Shown here: piece by piece, positions 52,898 through 64,000 of the stretch | How positions within the stretch are numbered: position 1 is the first letter of the stretch | How the letters are laid out: each line of letters begins with the position of its first letter | Assembly: GCF_021568855.1 (NCBI RefSeq) | Contig: NZ_JAKGUG010000003.1 | Location: 264,712-328,711 of the forward strand | Length of the DNA: 64,000 nucleotides | Reading direction: 5' to 3' | From: Dethiosulfovibrio russensis | GTDB lineage: Bacteria; Synergistota; Synergistia; Synergistales; Dethiosulfovibrionaceae | Notes under the pieces: model-generated | Told to the model about the DNA's origin: nothing | Database searches by the model: none | The model's input: the letters and a program-made list of their open reading frames with translations, nothing else | Position numbers and translations under genes: made by a program

Positions 52898-55663
52898 CTC
52901 CCTTCCTCAAGATAACGGTCTATATGATAACCGGTATATCCAGATTTTTTCTCAGCCAACTCCTCGGGTGTTCCCGAAGCGACCAAGTTTCCGCCTCCGA
53001 CGCCGCCTTCCGGTCCAAGGTCTACGACGTAATCTCCGGAACATATGACGTCCAGATTGTGCTCTATGACCACCACGCTGTTTCCCTGATCCACCAATTT
53101 TCTCAGTATCTTTATCAATTTTACTACGTCGGTATAGAAAAGACCGGTGGTCGGCTCGTCCAAGAGATACAGGGTTCCCTTGCCGGATCTGCGGCCGAGT
53201 TCCTTTGCCAACTTCACCCTCTGGGCCTCTCCTCCACTGAGGGTCAAAGCGGATTGACCGAGTTTGATGTAACCCAACCCGGCATCCTGTATGAAGGCCA
53301 ATCTGGAGGCGATGGCCGGTATTTCGCTGAAATGCCCTAGGGCTTCGTCCACAGTCATATCCAGCACGTCCGCTATGTTTTTACCTCTATATGTCACTTC
53401 CAAAGTCTCTCTATTGTACCTTTTTCCTCCGCAGACCTCGCAGTCGACGTAGACGTCCGGCATGAACAACATCGATACTTTCTGAACGCCCGCACCTCCG
53501 CAGGCCTCGCAGCGTCCGCCTCTGACGTTGAAGCTGAACCTCCCGGGAGCGAATCCCTTTATCTTGGCCTCTGGCATATGGGAGAAGAACTCCCTGATAT
53601 GGGTGAACAATCCGGTATATGTAGCTGGATTAGACCTGGGAGTACGGCCGATAGGGCTCTGATCCACCATGACGACCTTACGGATTTTCTCCCAGCCCTC
53701 TATGTTTCGATGAGACCCCGGCCTTATCCTGTAGGATTTATCCATCTTTCTCTTTATCCCTCTGTAGATGACGTCGTACAGCAACGTGCTTTTCCCTGAG
53801 CCGGAAACCCCGGTCAGGCAGACCAGGTTGCCCAGAGGAATCTCTACATCCATATCTTTAAGGTTATTTTCCGAGGCCCCCAAGATCTTCAGTTTATCTT
53901 CCCCGGGAGAGAGCCTTCCCTCTCTGTATATGCCGGAAATCTTTCCTTTTATGTAGGGACCGGTTTTACCCACCGAATCGTCGAATTCATCTCTATATCC
54001 TTGACGGATCAGCTGTCCTCCCTGTTCCCCTGCCTCCGGTCCTATCTCAACTAAATAGTCGGCGGAGTTCATCACGTCTCTGTCGTGTTCCACGACCACC
54101 ACGGTATTGCCTATGCTCTTTATCGTGGCAAGCGTCTCAATGAGCTTGCCGGTGTCTCTTGGATGCAGGCCTATAGTAGGTTCGTCCAGGACGTATAGTA
54201 CTCCCGTTAGTTTCGAACCTATCTGGGTAGCCAGCCTTATCCTCTGGCTCTCCCCTCCGCTCAAGGTATCAGCCCTTCTGTTCAACGAAAGATATCCCGC
54301 CCCCACCTGCACCAAAAACTCCAACCGCTTTATGAGCTCTGAAAGAACCTGATCGATTATAGAGCTGTCCCTGTCGTTTAAGGAAAGATTTTTGATCACC
54401 TGTAACAGCTCGTCCACAGGCATGGAGACCAGCTGGCCGATGTTCCACTCCCCTATGAATACGCTGAGACCCTCCGGTCTAAGTCTCAAACCGGAGCAGG
54501 AACGACAGATATCCTCCGATAGATACTGGGACAGTTCGTCCCTTACCGCCTCCGAGTCGCTTTCGCGCCAACGTCTGTCCAACCAGGGAAGAAGACCTTC
54601 ATAGCGTCCCATATACTCGGATGTAACCCCTTTTCTCTCGAAGGTGAGCCGAAGTTTTCTATCGGAGCCGTTAAGCACGATGGATCGCTCTTCCTCCGAG
54701 AGATCACGGTAAAGCCTCTTCCCGTCTATATCAAGCGACGATAGCAGAGATCTGAGACGACGAAGCATGTAGTGGTTTTTACGCCACGGAAGCAGAGCTC
54801 CGTCCAAAAGAGGCGCATCGGCCACTACCGCCAGATCCTCGGAGAAAGCCCTATGGCTCCCTATGCCGGAGCAATCGGGACAGGCTCCCGAAGGGTTGTT
54901 AAACGAGAAGAGCGCTGGCTCGAGATCGGGAAAAGAGGTGTCGCAATCGGGACAGACGTGTCTTTCCGTAAGTCTACGGGGCTCTCCGTCCTCGGTCTCT
55001 ACCGAGACAAATCCGTCGCTTAGATCCAGGCAAACCTGGATGGCCTCGGCTATCCTGCTTTTACGGTCCTCCACGATCTTCAGACGATCGACCACGACTT
55101 CGACGTCGTGAGGACGTTTTTTATCCAACTCCAGGTCCTCTTCCAGCCAATAGACCTCACCGTCCACTCGAACCCGTAAAAAACCTTTTTTTCTGAGGTC
55201 GACGAAGAGGTTTTTAAACGCTCCCTTTTTTCTCTTCACCACCGGCGCCAAGATCTCCGCCTTTTTGCCCTCTTTTTCCCTCAAGAGCAGATCCACCATC
55301 TCGTCTACGCTGTGTCTGTGAAGCTCGGCACCGCAGGACGGACATCTGGGAACGCCGATCCTGGCGAAGATGAGCCGTAGATGATCGTATATCTCTGTTA
55401 CGGTTCCCACAGTCGACCGAGGGTTGTGGGAAACCCCTTTCTGTTCGATGGATATTGCAGGTGAGAGTCCGTCGATGTCGTCCACGTCCGGTTTTTTCTG
55501 AACCCCTAGGAACTGTCTCGCATAGGCTGACAGGGACTCGACGTATCTTCTCTGCCCCTCCGCATAGAGGGTATCGAAAGCCAGAGAGGACTTCCCCGAG
55601 CCGGAGGGTCCGGTTATGACCGTCAGGGTGTCTTTCGGAATATCCACCGATATATTCTTCAGG

Positions 55664-57673
<2,010 letters not shown>

Positions 57674-57714
57674 ATCTTTTTTCACCTCCCGAACACCTCC
57701 CGAAAAGAGACGAA

Positions 57715-57742
57715 GGGAGCGAGGGGATTTCCCCACGCTCCC
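57715..57742 (-). terminator. Stem-loop between ftsH and uvrB
   Basis: GGGAGCG (57715-57721) and CGCTCCC (57736-57742) with inner GGGGA/TCCCC pairs form a strong hairpin just after the ftsH stop. On the minus strand the following TTCGTCTCTTTT is only moderately T-rich, so termination may be partial. Confidence 0.6.
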
Positions 57743-57749
57743 GATCTGA

Positions 57750-59672
57750 TTATGCCTGAAAGTTCACTCCGTCTTCTTCTGGAATCTCTTTGGGGATGTC
57801 GTCTTGTTGCGGCGGGTCTTCGTCGGAGTTTGTATCGTCCTCCTGTGGCTGAGGCACCTGTATCTCCTCCTCAATGACCTCTCCAAGAAGAACGGAAAGT
57901 TCCTTCCCGTCTATTATCTCCCTTTCCAGAAGGGTCTGTGCGACCAGATCCACCTTATCCATGTTATCCGAGAGGATGGTCTTGACCTTTTCGTAACAAC
58001 CCTCGACGATGGAGCGAACTTCTCTGTCTATGGCGTAGGCGATCTCCTCGCTGTAGTTCCTGTCCTCCGCAATATCTCTGCCGAGGAATATCTCGTGTTG
58101 TTTTTTCCCGAGTGTGACAGGACCCAGGTTTTCGCTCATCCCATACTGGGTCACCATCTGCCTCGCTATCTGAGTGGCCCTCTCCAGGTCATTGGTGGCT
58201 CCGGTGGTTATATCACCGAAAACCAGCTCTTCAGTGACCCTTCCTCCTAAAAGGACGCAGATGTTGTTCAAAAGCTCGTTTCTCGACATGAGGAAACGAT
58301 CTTCCTCAGGGAGCTGAAGGGTGTAGCCCAAGGCCATACTGCCTCTGGGAATGATGGATATTTTATGAACCGGATCGCATCCCGGAATAAATTTCGCCAC
58401 CAAAGCGTGGCCTGTCTCGTGGAACGCGATAATATTCTTTTCCTTCTCCCCTATCAGACGGCTTTTTCTCTCCGGACCGGCCAAGACACGGTCGATCCCT
58501 TCCTCAAGCTCGTCCATGGATATTCTCTCTTTTCCGGATCTGGCAGCCAACAGAGCAGCCTCGTTTACCAGGTTGGCCAGATCGGCCCCCACGAAACCGG
58601 GAGTTCTCTTGGCGACTACCTCGAGGTTCACCGATTCGTCCAGCTTTTTCTCTTTTATATGGACGTCCAGTATGGCCTTACGTCCTCTGACGTCGGGGCG
58701 ATCCACCACGACATGACGGTCGAACCTTCCCGGCCTCATCAGGGCGGGATCGAGGACATCCGAACGGTTGGTGGCAGCGATCAGGATTATGCCGGTCTTC
58801 TCGTCGAACCCGTCCATCTCCACAAGGAGCTGATTCAATGTCTGCTCCCTCTCGTCGTGTCCGCCTCCTAGGCCTGCTCCCCTCTGTCTTCCGACCGCAT
58901 CGATCTCGTCTATGAAGACTATACAGGGTTGATACTTCCTGGCCTGCTCGAAGAGATCCCGAACCCTTGAGGCTCCTACTCCTACGAACATCTCCACGAA
59001 ATCGGACCCGCTGGTACTGAAAAAGGGTACCGCTGCCTCGCCCGCACAGGCTCTGGCCAGAAGGGTTTTACCGGTACCAGGAGGTCCCAGAAGCAGAACT
59101 CCCTTGGGAACGGTGGCACCAAGCTTGGTGAAACGGGACGGGTCCTTGAGATATTCTATTACCTCCTGAAGCTCCTCCTTCGACTCATCGCACCCGGCTA
59201 CGTCATCGAAGGTGACCTTGGGACGATTGTCGAGGAACATCTTGGCCTTGCTCTTGGCGAAACTCATCACCTTTCCGCCACCGCCCTGCATATGGTACAG
59301 GAAGAATATCCAGACCCCTATGAGCAACAACGTCGGAAACAGAGATGACATCATGGTGACCCACCATGGATTTTTCTGAGGAGGAGCTATTTTCACGTCC
59401 ACCCCTTTTTTTGTGATGTCCTGGGCTATTTCTCCCGCCCCTATCACGTAGGTAATAAAATCCTTGCCGTCCACCGTCTTACCGGTCAGGGTGGAATCGT
59501 TTATGACTACCGACTTTATCCGACCACTATCAACTTCGTGAAGAAACTGGCTGTAACTCAGGTCCCTTACGTTGACCCCCCTCTGTTCCGGCGAGAGAAA
59601 GACGTTTACCAGACTAACCACCAGAACGATCAGGATAAGGTAGAGCCCGAGGTTTTTTACCAATCGCTGCAA
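57750..59672 (-). CDS. ftsH: ATP-dependent membrane zinc protease FtsH
   Basis: Membrane-bound AAA+ protease. Two N-terminal membrane segments (about residues 8-26 and 107-127) flank a periplasmic domain. The Walker A GPPGTGKT is at 196-203, [12 protein letters not shown] follows, and the zinc site HETGH is at 418-422. The tail is acidic. The start is TTG at 59672, preceded by GGAGGT 6 bases upstream. 640 residues. The tilS-hpt-ftsH order is conserved in Firmicutes. Confidence 0.97.
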   Translation of the reverse strand: MQRLVKNLGLYLILIVLVVSLVNVFLSPEQRGVNVRDLSYSQFLHEVDSGRIKSVVINDSTLTGKTVDGKDFITYVIGAGEIAQDITKKGVDVKIAPPQKNPWWVTMMSSLFPTLLLIGVWIFFLYHMQGGGGKVMSFAKSKAKMFLDNRPKVTFDDVAGCDESKEELQEVIEYLKDPSRFTKLGATVPKGVLLLGPPGTGKTLLARACAGEAAVPFFSTSGSDFVEMFVGVGASRVRDLFEQARKYQPCIVFIDEIDAVGRQRGAGLGGGHDEREQTLNQLLVEMDGFDEKTGIILIAATNRSDVLDPALMRPGRFDRHVVVDRPDVRGRKAILDVHIKEKKLDESVNLEVVAKRTPGFVGADLANLVNEAALLAARSGKERISMDELEEGIDRVLAGPERKSRLIGEKEKNIIAFHETGHALVAKFIPGCDPVHKISIIPRGSMALGYTLQLPEEDRFLMSRNELLNNICVLLGGRVTEELVFGDITTGATNDLERATQIARQMVTQYGMSENLGPVTLGKKQHEIFLGRDIAEDRNYSEEIAYAIDREVRSIVEGCYEKVKTILSDNMDKVDLVAQTLLEREIIDGKELSVLLGEVIEEEIQVPQPQEDDTNSDEDPPQQDDIPKEIPEEDGVNFQA

Positions 59673-59690
59673 GTTTTTACCTCCTTCCAG

Positions 59691-60233
59691 TTATGCCTCG
59701 ACCGTAGGCTCCACCGAGTGGACCGACCGAAGGTTACGCCATCTCTCCGCATAATCCAGGCCGTATCCTACGACGAAAAGATCGGGTATATCGAAGCCGA
59801 CGTAATCGACGGAGATATCGGCGATCCGTCTCTCTTTCTTATCTAACAGGGAACATATCGCCAGGCTTTTCGGTTCTCTCTCCATCAAGACCCTCCTGAG
59901 ATAGGAAAGGGTAAGCCCCGTATCGACGATATCCTCCACTATGAGAACGTCTTTGTCCTTTATAGAGTTATCCAAATCTTTGTTTATGCGCACCACGCCA
60001 CTGGACTTCGTGGAATCCCCGTAAGAGGATACACTTATAAAATCCATGCTGACATCGACATTATCGTCTATAGCCCGAACCAGATCGGCCATGAATATGA
60101 CCGCTCCCCTAAGTATTCCTATAACGATGAGTTCCCTGCCGTTGTAGTCGACGCTTATGGCCTTCCCCAATTCCGCGACTCTTCGGGCTAGCCTACCCTC
60201 GTCTATGAGGGTTCCGGCAACCTCGTAATCCAT
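59691..60233 (-). CDS. hpt: Hypoxanthine phosphoribosyltransferase
   Basis: Salvages hypoxanthine and guanine using PRPP. The PRPP-binding motif is LIVEDIVDTGLTL, and the GILRGAVIFMADL and late VGYGLDYAERWRNL stretches are typical. It has 180 residues and lies between tilS and ftsH, 15 and 18 bases away. Confidence 0.96.
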   Translation of the reverse strand: MDYEVAGTLIDEGRLARRVAELGKAISVDYNGRELIVIGILRGAVIFMADLVRAIDDNVDVSMDFISVSSYGDSTKSSGVVRINKDLDNSIKDKDVLIVEDIVDTGLTLSYLRRVLMEREPKSLAICSLLDKKERRIADISVDYVGFDIPDLFVVGYGLDYAERWRNLRSVHSVEPTVEA

Positions 60234-60248
60234 CCGACGCTCTCCTTC

Positions 60249-61622
60249 CTACCCCTGATGGGGATGGGTAAACCTTATAGAACAAACACCATCACATTTT
60301 ACACTATCCAGCGGAAAAGCCCACCGCCCGGACCAATTTCCGATCCTGGGAGACCAATAGGGTATTCCGTTTATCCTCACTACTGGGATTTTATTCTCGA
60401 TACACCAGGGGAAACTACCTCTTACGGCCTTTTTCTCCTTCTTTTCTATAGAAGAGAGAGGAACTACTTCGAGTAGGGATTCCCCATCCCCCGACAAGAC
60501 AGGGAGATTGGCCACGAGACCCTCTCTGAAGGGAACCCCTTCCTCCAGATAAGACCAGGTGATTTTCTCTCCAAACCACTCCGATTCGCCTCTAGTAAGA
60601 GGCAGAAAGATCGTTTCGGAAGGCCCTTCCTCTAGAGACTCTCTTGTCAACCATATGAGATGGTCCTTGCAGCAGCATAGCTCAACGTCCTCGGACCATT
60701 GAAAACGCCATCTGGAAGAACGTTCCAGCAGATCCGAAAGGATCTCCGTCCTGTGTCTAGACAAAGTCCTCAGTCCAAGCTCTCTACCTACGTGGCGGAA
60801 GAGCCAAATTCTATGCCCTTTGGGTAGATCCATCACGCCGGATCTATCCAAAGAGTAGAGAGACCAAGGTATAAAGGAGAACAGAGAACGAGCTAGATCG
60901 GAGGCGGTTCTCTCTTCTTCCCTACGGAGATCCGACATCTCCTCTATCAATGAGAGAACGTGACGGCGAATTCCACGGTTTATCCTGTTCTCAAAGAGAG
61001 GCAGGACCTCGTGTCTTATCCTGTTTCTAAGATATAGGTCTTCCTGATTGCTTTCGTCCTCTACCCAACCCCAACCGACTTCCTTCAGCAGATCTCGCAG
61101 CTCATTCCTTGATACCTCAATAACCGGTCGGACAAAACGATCCCTGACCTCGGGAATTCCGGCAAGTCCGTAGGCTCCGGAACCTCTGGCCAGGTTGAGA
61201 AAAAAGGTCTCCACCGCATCGTCCGAGTTATGGGCCATGGCCACGAAATCCGAACCTATCTCTTCCGCCTTGGAAGCCAGGGCCTCGTGTCGTATCCTAC
61301 GAGCGGCCTGTTCCAGGGACTCTCCTCTTATAGCCTCGCCTGGGACGTCCCTTGAGACTATGCAACACTGTATTCCCAGCTTCTCGCAGTGTTCTTTGAC
61401 GAAACAGGCATCCGCTTTGGACGAATCTCCTCTTATTCCATGCTCGACATGGACTACCGAGATATCGTTGGGCCAACAGTTAAGCATCAGCCAAAGCAAC
61501 GCCATTGAGTCGCTTCCTCCGGAGACTGCCACCACCATCCTTTTAGCATCCCACCACCCCTGTCTGACGCCGGCACGATGTAAGGTCTTCTCTAATTGAT
61601 CTTGATCGGAACTATGTTTCAC
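60249..61622 (-). CDS. tilS: tRNA(Ile)-lysidine synthetase
   Basis: Modifies C34 of the CAU-anticodon tRNA-Ile so that it reads AUA. The ATP pyrophosphatase motif VAVSGGSDSMALLW is near residue 30, and HGIRGDSSKADACFV and AMAHNSDDAVETFF follow. C-terminal TilS domains make up the rest. I chose the GTG at 61622 with GGAGGT 9 bases upstream (about 457 residues). The frame also stays open to 61694, without support. Confidence 0.93.
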   Translation of the reverse strand: MKHSSDQDQLEKTLHRAGVRQGWWDAKRMVVAVSGGSDSMALLWLMLNCWPNDISVVHVEHGIRGDSSKADACFVKEHCEKLGIQCCIVSRDVPGEAIRGESLEQAARRIRHEALASKAEEIGSDFVAMAHNSDDAVETFFLNLARGSGAYGLAGIPEVRDRFVRPVIEVSRNELRDLLKEVGWGWVEDESNQEDLYLRNRIRHEVLPLFENRINRGIRRHVLSLIEEMSDLRREEERTASDLARSLFSFIPWSLYSLDRSGVMDLPKGHRIWLFRHVGRELGLRTLSRHRTEILSDLLERSSRWRFQWSEDVELCCCKDHLIWLTRESLEEGPSETIFLPLTRGESEWFGEKITWSYLEEGVPFREGLVANLPVLSGDGESLLEVVPLSSIEKKEKKAVRGSFPWCIENKIPVVRINGIPYWSPRIGNWSGRWAFPLDSVKCDGVCSIRFTHPHQG

Positions 61623-61654
61623 CTCTATCACACCTCCGGACGGGATAAAAGGGG

Positions 61655-61682
61655 AAAAAAAAAGAACCTCTCCGTGAGGTCC
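61655..61682 (-). terminator. Terminator or attenuator before tilS
   Basis: On the minus strand GGACCTC (61676-61682) and GAGGTTC (61664-61670) form a 7-bp stem with a 5-base loop, followed by nine T (A run 61655-61663). It lies only 33 bases before the tilS start, so it must be crossed for tilS-hpt-ftsH to be made from any upstream promoter. Confidence 0.8.
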
Positions 61683-61740
61683 GCACGACCACATCTCTGG
61701 ATACCAGGGGAAATACCCTCCCTAGGGACAGCCTCCGTAT
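61683..61740 (-). promoter_or_regulatory. Candidate leader or small RNA upstream of tilS
   Basis: This stretch has no gene. A promoter may lie just upstream on the minus strand (ATGGCA at 61763-61768 and TAAAAT at 61739-61744, spacer 18). From a start near 61732 the transcript would contain a CTGG/CCAG hairpin, then a GGTC (61687-61690) that can pair with GACC in the first arm of the terminator at 61655-61682. It could be an attenuated leader or an RNA of about 75 bases. No known riboswitch family is recognised. Confidence 0.4.
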
Positions 61741-61794
61741 TTTACAACAGAACTGACAGAGCTGCCATAAGATGACGGGAGATAGAAAGACAAT

Positions 61795-61828
61795 TTAGGG
61801 GAAGTCCTGACATCGGACCTCCCCCTAA
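61795..61828 (-). terminator. Stem-loop after the yerC-like gene
   Basis: TTAGGGG (61795-61801) pairs with CCCCTAA (61822-61828), with inner GTCC/GGAC pairs. The T-rich tail on the minus strand is weak, so it is a possible terminator of moderate strength. Confidence 0.5.
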
Positions 61829-61850
61829 GGAATTCGTGATTATGTGGGAA

Positions 61851-62147
61851 TTATTCCTTTGTGCCCTTTTGGAGGCGTTCCAGGACAATTCTATAACCGT
61901 CGGCACCGTATTCCAGGAACTTTTTCACTCGACTTATAGTGGCGGTACTGGCACCGGTCTGCTGAGCTATCTGAGGATAGGTATAACCATCACGTAAAAG
62001 CCTTGCGACTTCAAGGCGTTGCGCCAACGCTCTTATCTCGCCGATAGTGGCGATATCCTCCAGAAACGAATAGACCTCTTCCTGGGATTCTAACGACAGA
62101 ACGGCTGAACAGAGTTGATCGGTAAGACGATCTTTCCATTTCTCCAC
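61851..62147 (-). CDS. yerC: TrpR/YerC-family DNA-binding protein
   Basis: A 98-residue helical protein with the TrpR-like helix-turn-helix YTYPQIAQQTGASTATISRVKKFL (residues about 56-79). YerC/YecD proteins are related to the tryptophan repressor but their ligand is not settled. GTG start, own promoter at 62198. It lies downstream of a HisC-like aminotransferase, which may hint at amino-acid related control. Confidence 0.85.
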   Translation of the reverse strand: MEKWKDRLTDQLCSAVLSLESQEEVYSFLEDIATIGEIRALAQRLEVARLLRDGYTYPQIAQQTGASTATISRVKKFLEYGADGYRIVLERLQKGTKE

Positions 62148-62197
62148 GTCCTGAATCCTCCTTTCCTGCCTCCTGATATCTTCAAAATCTCCATATC

Positions 62198-62226
62198 ATA
62201 GTATCACCAACCAATAGAGTCTACAA
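62198..62226 (-). promoter_or_regulatory. Promoter of the yerC-like gene
   Basis: On the minus strand TTGTAG (62221-62226) and TACTAT (62198-62203) are separated by 17 bases, and TG precedes the -10 box by one base, giving an extended -10. Confidence 0.6.
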
Positions 62227-62242
62227 GTACACAAGAAAGGAA

Positions 62243-63259
62243 TTACAGTTTCCCCATTATAGAGAGCAAACGATTCATCTCGTCATCGGCACCTACGGTT
62301 ACACGGATCCAATCGCCCTGCCATGGCAGGGCGAACCTCTTAACCTCTGCATATCGATCCCTCAATAGTGAGACCAATTCGTCTCCAGGAATAGGACTAT
62401 CGACCAGGAGAAAGTTGCCCTCACTGGCTAGAGTTTTCCATCGAGACATCTCTGCAAGGGACTCTCTGAATTTTTCCCTGGTCGAGACGATGGTTTTTAT
62501 CCTCTCCTCCAGCCAAGAATGATTTTTCAGCAAGGTAAGGGCCACTGTCTCGGAATATACGTTGACGTTAAACGGACTTCTTAGATCGTTCAGAAAACGG
62601 GACGCCTTTTCGGAAGTTACGAGATATCCCACCCTCAATCCGGCTATACCCCATGCCTTGGACATAGTCTTCAAAACGGAGACCCTTTCGGGAAGGCCTT
62701 TTGCGGTAAAACGATCGAGGTATCTCCTGGAGGCAAACTCACCGTAGGCTTCGTCCACTATGACGGGACAGGAAGAATTCTCCACTACTGAATCTATGAA
62801 ATCGTCGGAGAGAATCACTCCACTGGGATTATTGGGCGAATCCAAAAGTATCAAAGACGGGGAAGCTTCTTTTATTGCCCTCATAAAAGCTACCTCGTCT
62901 ACCGAGACCTTAAAAGCAGTCTCGTCGAAGACCATGGGAACGGAGAGATGCCTGGCTTTAAATACCTTACACATGTGTTCGTATTGAGAAAAAGACGGGT
63001 TCAAGGTCAACACAGTATCTCCAGGTTTTATCCATGCAGCGAAGATTATCCATAGGATTTCGTCCCCGCCGTTTCCAGGTACTATCGAACTTGCGGAAAA
63101 ATCGACATAATCTCCCAATGCCTGACGAAGATCTCCATAAGATGGATCGGGATATCTGTTGGGTTCCACGGATAGAAGGGCTCTATCGACGTCCTCCCTT
63201 ATGTACGAAGGGATCGAATAGGGACACTCGTTCTTATCAAGTCTTAAAATATGGCTCAT
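62243..63259 (-). CDS. hisC: HisC-family aminotransferase
   Basis: PLP-dependent fold-type I aminotransferase related to histidinol-phosphate aminotransferase. DSPNNPSG, IVDEAYGEF and the lysine-containing SKAWGIAGLRVGY (PLP lysine in the SKAW motif) are present. 338 residues. No other histidine gene is nearby, so the substrate could also be an aromatic amino acid or another acid. It has its own promoter and no clear terminator. Confidence 0.82.
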   Translation of the reverse strand: MSHILRLDKNECPYSIPSYIREDVDRALLSVEPNRYPDPSYGDLRQALGDYVDFSASSIVPGNGGDEILWIIFAAWIKPGDTVLTLNPSFSQYEHMCKVFKARHLSVPMVFDETAFKVSVDEVAFMRAIKEASPSLILLDSPNNPSGVILSDDFIDSVVENSSCPVIVDEAYGEFASRRYLDRFTAKGLPERVSVLKTMSKAWGIAGLRVGYLVTSEKASRFLNDLRSPFNVNVYSETVALTLLKNHSWLEERIKTIVSTREKFRESLAEMSRWKTLASEGNFLLVDSPIPGDELVSLLRDRYAEVKRFALPWQGDWIRVTVGADDEMNRLLSIMGKL

Positions 63260-63298
63260 GGCTGCTCCTCCTCACTTTAAAGCGATAAAGCGAGAATA

Positions 63299-63327
63299 AC
63301 TTTATCACGACGTCGAACGCGATGCAA
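63299..63327 (-). promoter_or_regulatory. Promoter of the hisC-like gene
   Basis: On the minus strand TTGCAT (63322-63327) and TAAAGT (63299-63304) are spaced by 17 bases, with TG one base before the -10 box. Confidence 0.55.
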
Positions 63328-63337
63328 CTTAACCGCT

Positions 63338-63373
63338 AAAAAAATAGGGAAGACTCCCAAGGAGTCCTCCCTA
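63338..63373 (-). terminator. Terminator after tRNA-Leu
   Basis: A 13-bp stem with one mismatch (63345-63357 with 63361-63373) is followed by seven T on the minus strand (A run 63338-63344). It isolates tRNA-Leu from the aminotransferase gene. Confidence 0.92.
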
Positions 63374-63404
63374 TACCGTCATGAATAGACGATATAAACG
63401 ATAT

Positions 63405-63491
63405 TGGTGCCCGAGACCGGGCTCGAACCGGTATGCCTTTACAGGCGAGGGATTTTAAGTCCCTTGTGTCTACCAATTCCACCACTCGGGC
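63405..63491 (-). tRNA. tRNA-Leu (anticodon TAA)
   Basis: Complete tRNA with a long variable arm on the minus strand. Acceptor GCCCGAG with CTCGGGC, anticodon loop CTTAAAA giving TAA, encoded CCA. 87 bases, the type II length expected for leucine. Confidence 0.95.
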
Positions 63492-63509
63492 ATCATTTTA
63501 AACGAAAAG

Positions 63510-63538
63510 ATGATATCACTGTAGAACTAGTCAGTCAA
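63510..63538 (-). promoter_or_regulatory. Promoter of tRNA-Leu
   Basis: TTGACT (63533-63538) and TATCAT (63510-63515) with a 17-base spacer on the minus strand. It lies between the terminator after tRNA-Met and tRNA-Leu, so the latter is a separate unit. Confidence 0.8.
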
Positions 63539-63558
63539 ACGATCCTAGGTGTACCTTT

Positions 63559-63586
63559 AAAAAAGAAAGCCCCTTCTAGAGGGGCT
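63559..63586 (-). terminator. Terminator after tRNA-Met
   Basis: AGCCCC/GGGGCT form a 7-bp stem (63568-63574 with 63580-63586), followed on the minus strand by TTCTTTTTT. Confidence 0.85.
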
Positions 63587-63597
63587 GAATCAATCGA

Positions 63598-63674
63598 TGG
63601 TGGCGGTGACTGGAATCGAACCAGTGACACTACGGGTATGAACCGTATGCTCTAGCCAACTGAGCTACACCGCC
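63598..63674 (-). tRNA. tRNA-Met, elongator (anticodon CAT)
   Basis: Complete cloverleaf on the minus strand: acceptor GGCGGTG with CACCGCC (G1-C72 paired, so not the initiator), anticodon loop TTCATAC giving CAT, T loop GGTTCGATTCC, encoded CCA. It resembles elongator methionine tRNAs; tRNA-Ile with a modified CAT is less likely but not excluded. Confidence 0.9.
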
Positions 63675-63680
63675 ATATAT

Positions 63681-63756
<76 letters not shown>

Positions 63757-63783
63757 ATGTCCTCGTTTCTTTAAGACTTGGAG

Positions 63784-63812
63784 AGTATAGCAGAGATGGA
63801 GTGCCTTTTCAA
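63784..63812 (-). promoter_or_regulatory. Promoter of tRNA-fMet-tRNA-Met
   Basis: TTGAAA (63807-63812) and TATACT (63784-63789) with a 17-base spacer on the minus strand. It gives the two tRNAs a promoter independent of the rRNA operon. Confidence 0.82.
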
Positions 63813-63852
63813 GAGGGGAAACAGGAGAGGAAATATACAGAATAATAACGCG

Positions 63853-63888
63853 ACCAGCCCCGACCATCGGAAGATGATCGGGGCTGGT
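63853..63888 (-). terminator. Stem-loop closing the rRNA operon
   Basis: A 16-bp inverted repeat with one mismatch (63853-63868 with 63873-63888) and a 4-base loop follows the 5S gene. The tail on the minus strand is weakly T-rich. Because the plus-strand side has seven A, it is not a perfect terminator in either direction, but the stem is very stable. Confidence 0.75.
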
Positions 63889-63910
63889 AGTTGAAAAAAA
63901 GGAAAAGACT

Positions 63911-64000
63911 CTTGGCAGCGACCTACTCTCCCACGAAGCGAATCGCAGTACCATCGGCGCTGGAGGGCTTAACTGCCGGGTTCGGCATGGGACCGGGTGT
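63911..64000 (-). rRNA. rrf: 5S ribosomal RNA, 3' part
   Basis: The minus strand reads CCCATGCCGAACCCGGCAGT, then TTAAGCCCTCCAGCGCCGAT, GGTACTGC and GTGGGAGAGTAGGTCGCTGCC, which are conserved 5S segments. The 5' end lies beyond the window, so it is partial. It marks the end of an rRNA operon entering from the right. Confidence 0.95.

Noticed and set aside
61683..61850. SRP RNA (4.5S) or 6S RNA
   Set aside because: The conserved GGAAGGAAGCAGC tetraloop region of SRP RNA is absent, and no clear 6S bubble structure is seen.

Overview
This 64 kb window is an ordinary chromosomal segment dense with core bacterial genes. I see no prophage, insertion sequence, CRISPR array or defence island. The mix of genes suggests a strictly anaerobic, peptide- or amino-acid-using diderm of the phylum Synergistota, plausibly close to Dethiosulfovibrio. 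Evidence for this is a bacterial V/A-type ATPase operon in place of an F-type one, a four-subunit ferredoxin-linked 2-oxoacid oxidoreductase, a WhiA/YvcK/RapZ block, and an L27 with a Prp-cleavable N-terminus. The genus is inferred from gene content and style, not from a database match.

Layout. Bases 1-10,655 are on the + strand: an isoprenoid and DNA-repair run (ispA end, dxs, tlyA, nadK, recN), then a promoter and leader followed by rplU-prp-rpmA, a terminator, and obgE-nadD-LCP-rsfS. Two terminators (10,660-10,786) separate this block from a long minus-strand run. Read in the direction of transcription, that run starts at the mraZ promoter (about 33,013). It passes through the division and cell-wall cluster mraZ-rsmH-ftsL-ftsI-murE-murF-mraY-murD-ftsW-murG-murC-ftsQ-ftsA-ftsZ. 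After a terminator it continues with a SPOR protein, rapZ, yvcK, whiA and the glycolytic genes gap-pgk-tpiA. The RNase P RNA gene (rnpB) lies upstream of mraZ and is divergent from a lone cheR on the + strand.

Bases 34,390-43,063 (minus) hold the nine-gene V-type ATPase operon (H-I-K-E-C-F-A-B-D in transcription order). Its c-subunit keeps the residues that bind Na+ in the Enterococcus enzyme. Next come tRNA-Gly, an RNA m5U methyltransferase, and an operon reading acpS-nnr-small membrane protein-tsaE-tsaB-korD-korA-korB-korC. After tRNA-Val come proC, rlmB, uvrA, uvrB, ftsH, hpt and tilS, then a yerC-like regulator and a hisC-family aminotransferase. The window ends with tRNA-Leu, tRNA-Met, tRNA-fMet and the 3' part of a 5S rRNA that closes an rRNA operon entering from the right.

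The main regulatory signals read directly from sequence are: four TGG-type repeats at exact 10-base spacing between the mraZ promoter and start codon; a structured leader before rplU; a possible attenuator or small RNA before tilS; a doubled ribosome-binding site before uvrB; and near-consensus promoters before each tRNA unit. Start codons GTG and TTG are frequent, and adjacent genes often overlap by 4 bases.
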